Positions 49,715 through 55,700 of a stretch of DNA of 64,000 nt are shown piece by piece (position 1 is the stretch's first letter; each line of letters opens with the position of its first letter). Origin of the DNA: Heliopora coerulea (lineage: Eukaryota > Cnidaria > Anthozoa > Scleralcyonacea > Helioporidae); the NCBI GenBank assembly GCA_030142905.1, contig JASJOG010000020.1, positions 1,091,001 through 1,155,000 of the forward strand, written 5' to 3'. A model generated the notes under the pieces. The model had not been told where the DNA came from. It searched no databases and saw only the letters and a list, made by a program, of their open reading frames with translations. Position numbers and translations under genes: made by a program.

Positions 49715-52700
49715 TGTTAGATACACAAGCATAAAAATATTCATCCGAGGTAAAGTCAGGAATAAAAAAGCACGGCAATTAAATATAAACCGAAGAAGAA
49801 ACAATCAAACTATATTAATAATAATAATCTACATATAACTAATAAGCTCGATGAAAAAAAACAAAACAAAAAAAAAAAAAAACAAACAAAAAAACGAACA
49901 CGCAAGCTAAAACATTTCTTGGCAATCTACGTTGAAAACCGTCAGTTACCCAACATCAAATTATAATTTTGAGCTTGGTTGTAATTTCTTGAACTGTTTT
50001 TCTTTCAGCCCGAGGGAATCAGACAAGAATATACCAAAGGCACATTCTTTTGTCCGAAAGGTGATACTAATTTTTGTAGTTGGTAAAATGTTGAACTCTC
50101 AATTATACTTTACAAAACCATGGTAACTCCGAATATTGCCAACATATTTTTATTGAACATTATCAACGTTTTGACTAAAGTTTTAGTCATCCCATTTAGT
50201 TCTAGTCATCCAATTATTTACATCATGGATTATCTTACCAACACCAACCAGGTTACCGCTAGTGGAAAAGTACATAATTTTCAATAAAAATATGTTGACC
50301 ATATTCGGAGTTACCATTGTTTTGTACTCCATCAGAATACTCAATGGTTACCGTAATTATACTTTAGTTTCCAAGAATCTCATAGCTCTAATTATTTTTC
50401 ATCCAATACAGGAGGAAGTTACAATGAAGTGTTCGATTTAAGTCTCCCTAAAGACATTGTTCCTGGATCTGTTTATCCCTCCGTCTCCATCATAGGTAGG
50501 TTATTTTGACTAGCTTCTCAATGACTGTCACATAAGTAGTCCAGCGAGTGAGACAGGCTTCCGTAATTTCAAATATAATGCGTAAATCATTAACGAAATT
50601 GTCTCTTGTTTTTCGGAAGGTGATATCATGGGGCCAGCGTTGTCAAACCTGGATGGTCTCCTTCAGATGCCTTACGGATGTGGTGAACAAAATATGGCCA
50701 AGTTTGCTCCAAATATTTACATCATGGATTATCTAACCAAGACCAGCCAGGTTACCGAAGAAATCAAGGATAAGGCCGAAAAGTTCATGACATCAGGTTT
50801 GTTTCTACAAATGTTTTATCAAGTTTTGTAAAAGGTGTGATATCAAAGCATGACAATCAATAAATATGTATTAAATAAAAACTCGAGCCTGTCTGAACGA
50901 CCTAGTGTTCGTATAGATGGGTGGTAAATGTGATATGATCTAGCTTAAGTTACATATGAGCTAGTAAACTAACCGTTTTACCCAATGAAACCTTCCAATG
51001 ATTCAAACATTTCAGCGTTAAACATGCTAAAGAGTAATCTCTTGCTTTGTGTTAATTTGAACTTTATAGGGTATCAGAGAGAACTTATTTACAAAAGGAA
51101 AAGTGGTTCGTACAGTGCTTTTGGTGACAGGGATAAACAAGGCAGTATGATGTAAGTTCATTTCTAAAACTCAATAATGCATGAGGGAAATACAAATAAA
51201 ATATTAAACCTATGACGACCTTGATCACCTTGATTTTCTCTGATTTACCGCGGTTTTTAAATTCAATTAATAACCCTTAATTAGTTAATGTTAATGTCGT
51301 TACTTTGGTAACTTTACGGTAACACAAATAGCACATCGAAATGAGTAGTATATGACATCAGACTGGACCAGTATCATCATAATTAACAATTGGATCATGA
51401 ACTTGATATTGCCAGGAGGAACTGCTCTGATGATGAACAACACGTCGCTGGACATGTGACCTGAGTCAACAATTCAGCATGTACACCATGCGCTTTGCAA
51501 AATATACTTTATACAATCCTGGACTATCTTCACATTCTTATATTTCAATGCATTTGGCTGTAAATCGTTCTTCTTGTATATTTAGGTTAACAGCTTTCGT
51601 GGTTCGATCTTTTGCGAGAGTACGAAATTATATTTTTGTTGACGACAAGCACATCAAGGACAGCGTCAAGTGGTTCGAGAGTAAACAGCTTAATTCAGGA
51701 TGTTTTCCAGATTATGGAAAGGTATTCGACAGGGGTCTTCAGGTAAGAAACAAAATACTAAAGATGGCCCCTTATCTTGTCCACCGAATCATCAATCTTG
51801 TCCCGCCCGGCAGAAGTTAAGCAATCATCCATTTGGCATTTTGTCGTTGGTTCGATTCATGTTGTATTAAAATACACCAATAGTTCTGTGCGTTACTTGA
51901 CTTTATTTTTTTGTTATTTGTCCATGCGGCAGCCACGATATGTTAATAATTACTGACCCGCATCAAAACCTATTGTTTTCACTCGGCATTATATCAGCGA
52001 ATGCAGCGAGCAAAGTTGTGGAAATCGTGCTTGTAAAATTTTGCTCGCTGCATTCGCTGATATACTGTAAAGAAAACATAATGTTTTCCTGCATTACATC
52101 CAATAATGCTGCGTGCCTCAGCAATTGTCTATTAAATATTGACATTAAACATCATTATTAACATATCGTGGCTACCGAATATGCAACAAATATGTCAGAC
52201 TTGCGCCTTAGCTCGTTATCTGAGTCACGGTAGCTCAATGATTTGAGTGTATAATCGATAATCAGAAGGTAGCGGGTTGGATCCCCGCCTAGGGCTCAGA
52301 AATCGTTTTTCTGAAAGTCGGGCTTGATAAACGTTCATCTATCACTCTTGATACCCCATCTCCCACATGCGTAAAATATATCATTAAAATACATTCATTT
52401 TAACCGGATTTATCGCAATGTAATCTGGTCAAAAAAAAAGTTCCATTAAATGTTCTATTTCAGGGTGGAATTAACAGTGAGCTGACCATCACAGCATACG
52501 TTACTGTAGGTCTCCTGGAAGCCGGGTACGACGCAAAGGTACACACATTTTGTTTTGTTTGTTGTTTCTCTTTCTACCTGCATACGAAGTGTTCCTAAAT
52601 ATTCTCTTTAAAAAATAACAAAACAAAACAAAAAAAAACAATGTAAAAATATGATATTTGTATAACTGATTAAACTGAATTCTCGCATCACCGACTTAGG

Positions 52701-55700
52701 TTTTATTCAATTAAGTTTTGTGTTTGTACCTTTTTAGAGTCCTATAGTCTCCAAGGCCCTTGGCTGCATTACGAATCAAGTGAATTCCATCAAGACTTCT
52801 TACACAACGGCCTTGGTAGCTTACGCGTTAACTTTGGCAAAGCACACTAAAGCTGCTGATATGATAAAACGTTTGAAAAGCAAGGCAATCACCAAAGGTA
52901 AGGAAAACAAACAGTAAAGGAGAAACAAACAAAGAAAAAATAGATGAGCGAACAGACAAGCGAAAAACCAAAATATAAAAATTAGGTGAACAACACAAAC
53001 AAGTAAACGATGAATCAAAAACAAACAAATAAAGAAGCAATACAAAACAAACAACAAAAACATGCAAATAAAAAACAAATGAACGAACAAAAAAGCGACA
53101 AAAAACAAAAACAAATGAAGAAGCAAACAAACAAACAGAATCAAACAATTAAACAAACAACGTACGTAAATAAAAACAAGCAAACAAAAGCAAACAAATA
53201 AAGAAGCAATAAAAAACAAACAAATAACAAAAAAACCCAAATAGGCAGGCAAACGAGCAATCAAATAAAATTAAACAATCAAGCAAATAAATGAGACAAA
53301 CCCAATAAGCGTAACAAACAAACGAGAAAACAAACAGCCAGCTAAGCAACACTATAACGGAGAATGAGATTTCAAATGTGTTACGTTTTTAAAAACGTAA
53401 TAAGCACAAACTTTCGTTATTAGGTGACCAAACGTTCTGGTCAGCCAGCAGTGATAAAACCGTTCCCACCACCCCACCTCCTTACTCGTGGTGGTACTAC
53501 CGCACACCGTCAGCAGATGTAGAAATGACAGGATACGCATTGCTGGCTTTACTAAAACATGAAAGCTCATCAAGATCAGTGCCAGGAAACGCTTTGAATA
53601 TTATTCGATGGTTAACCAAACAACGAAATGCCTATGGAGGATTTTCTTCAACCCAGGTGAGCATAACTTCTTTATAGTTTACAACATTACTGACTAAGGA
53701 AAATTTTGAGTGGCAGAATAGAAAAAAATAAACAAATAAAGATGAAAGTTCGAGTGTGTTATTCCTCAAGACTCATGAAAACCGAAAGCATTTTAAAAAC
53801 GTAATAAGCACTACCGTTCTTTTTTTGGTGACCAAACGTATTTTGTCTCCTTATGTTTGTTTGTTTATCTCTTAAAAATGTATCCTTACATTCGAAATTT
53901 TCCTTTGTCAGTAATGTTGTAAACTTTACTGTTAATCAAGTGCAAATGCTGCAATGTCCTTTGAGATATACCTATCCACATTGCAATCTACTCTTTAATT
54001 CGATGGTTAACCAAACAACGAAATTCCTATGGAGAATTTTCTTCAACCCATCTTAGAATACATTCGGTCTGTCGCTATGTTCCTTCGTCTACCGAGTGTT
54101 CTTTTGTCCACCAATCACTTGTTCGAGGGAGTGATTTTTAACCAGACTCCTCTTCGAGTGATAACAAATATCCAAATGTTCTTCTTGTCTTCTTCACCGC
54201 AGGATACTTGTGTGGCTTTGCAAGCGTTAGCCGAATTTGCTGGAAAGGCCTATGGCAGTAATGCTGACTTCAAGTCAAACGACCTAGCAGGCTCGATTAA
54301 GATAAAGAATATTTTCAGCCACGATTTCACAATAACAGACAGTAATAGACTGGTGCTTCAACGCGTGGAGATTCCGGCGAAAACGATCCCAAACAAACTA
54401 AATCTTACAGCAAAGGGAGCCGGATGTGCAATGCTGCAGGTAAAACGAGTTTAAAGTGCATTTTTTAAACCTGAGTACACTCTTCATGAACAAACACTTT
54501 GGCAAACGTTTTGAACCGACAAAGTTCGAATGAAAAGCAATTACCAACTCTTATTAGTTGAGATGGGTTATCATTCTTTCCCGTGAAAACGTCTTCCCTT
54601 GAGGAGTATAATCTCGGGGCGGTGGCCACAGTAAAATAATGAAAAGGGGAGCAACTGTTATTGAAACTCGTATGGTTTGTTTCCTTAACAGCCTGTTATC
54701 TTGATGGTTTCATTTAGACTTCAGTCAAGTATAATATTCCAAATCCTAAAGAAATCCCTGCATTTGAAGTGAAAGTTGATGTACGCTCCCGCCGTGCTGC
54801 TCCCGAGGAAGAGAAAACCCTTTGCAACCCACTGGAGTTACAAATCTCCGCAAAGTAAGTAATGAATATCTCAAAACAGTTTCGAGTAACGTACGAGTTA
54901 AATTTACGAGTACGTTCGTGAAACTTCTAGCCGCAAAATTTCACCGACAAACAGTAAAACGGCACAGCTTACTTCTAGGACAAAGTAATTCCTAGAAAAT
55001 AAAACATAATGTGAAGTTTTTGTGACGTAACCGAGGAAACCTTAATTGACTGGGCTTTTAACTGATGTGAGTCCTTAAGGGAACTTCTTGTCCCAATGGC
55101 GTTTTTGACTTCAGAGTGGAAGGTCGACGAAAAATGGCCTTGACACTCAGTATATCTGGATATTCTGAGATAATAATGTAGCTCCTTAGTTCGATCTTCT
55201 TCGCTTTCTTTGTTGACTTAAATAATAAACAAGAAATATACTGCGCTCTGCAACCTTGCCCATACAAAACGTTCGTCGTGAAGGCTACCAGAGTTCACGA
55301 TAAATCAATCATTGCATAATATAAACATTACGAACAAGTTTCAAATGGGGTCTTCGACATCAACAAAAGACAATTTTCGGCAAAATTTAAAGGAGGGGAT
55401 ATTCATCAACACTCCCAAATAAAAAGTGACTGGTTTTGTTTTAATTCCGCCACTTTTAGATGGCTTAAAGAGGATGTTTCTAACATGGCTGTAGTGGATA
55501 TAAAGCTTGTCACTGGATTCACTGCGACTGAAAAGTCGTTAAAAAAAGTAAGGTTGCCCTTCATTCTTTCTACGTCTTATATTTAATTTAACTTCTCATC
55601 AAAACATATATTTTTTGGCAGTACACAATCCTTTGGCTCTTTCTATTTTATGTACAACTGTCTACTTAGCAACATTATAACTTCTATTTTCTAGCGTTTC

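Noticed and set aside
52821..53264. A 147-codon Phe/Leu/Cys-rich minus-strand frame resembling a membrane protein
   Set aside because: It is the reverse of an AAACAAAC tract within an A2M intron and overlaps an exon on the other strand.
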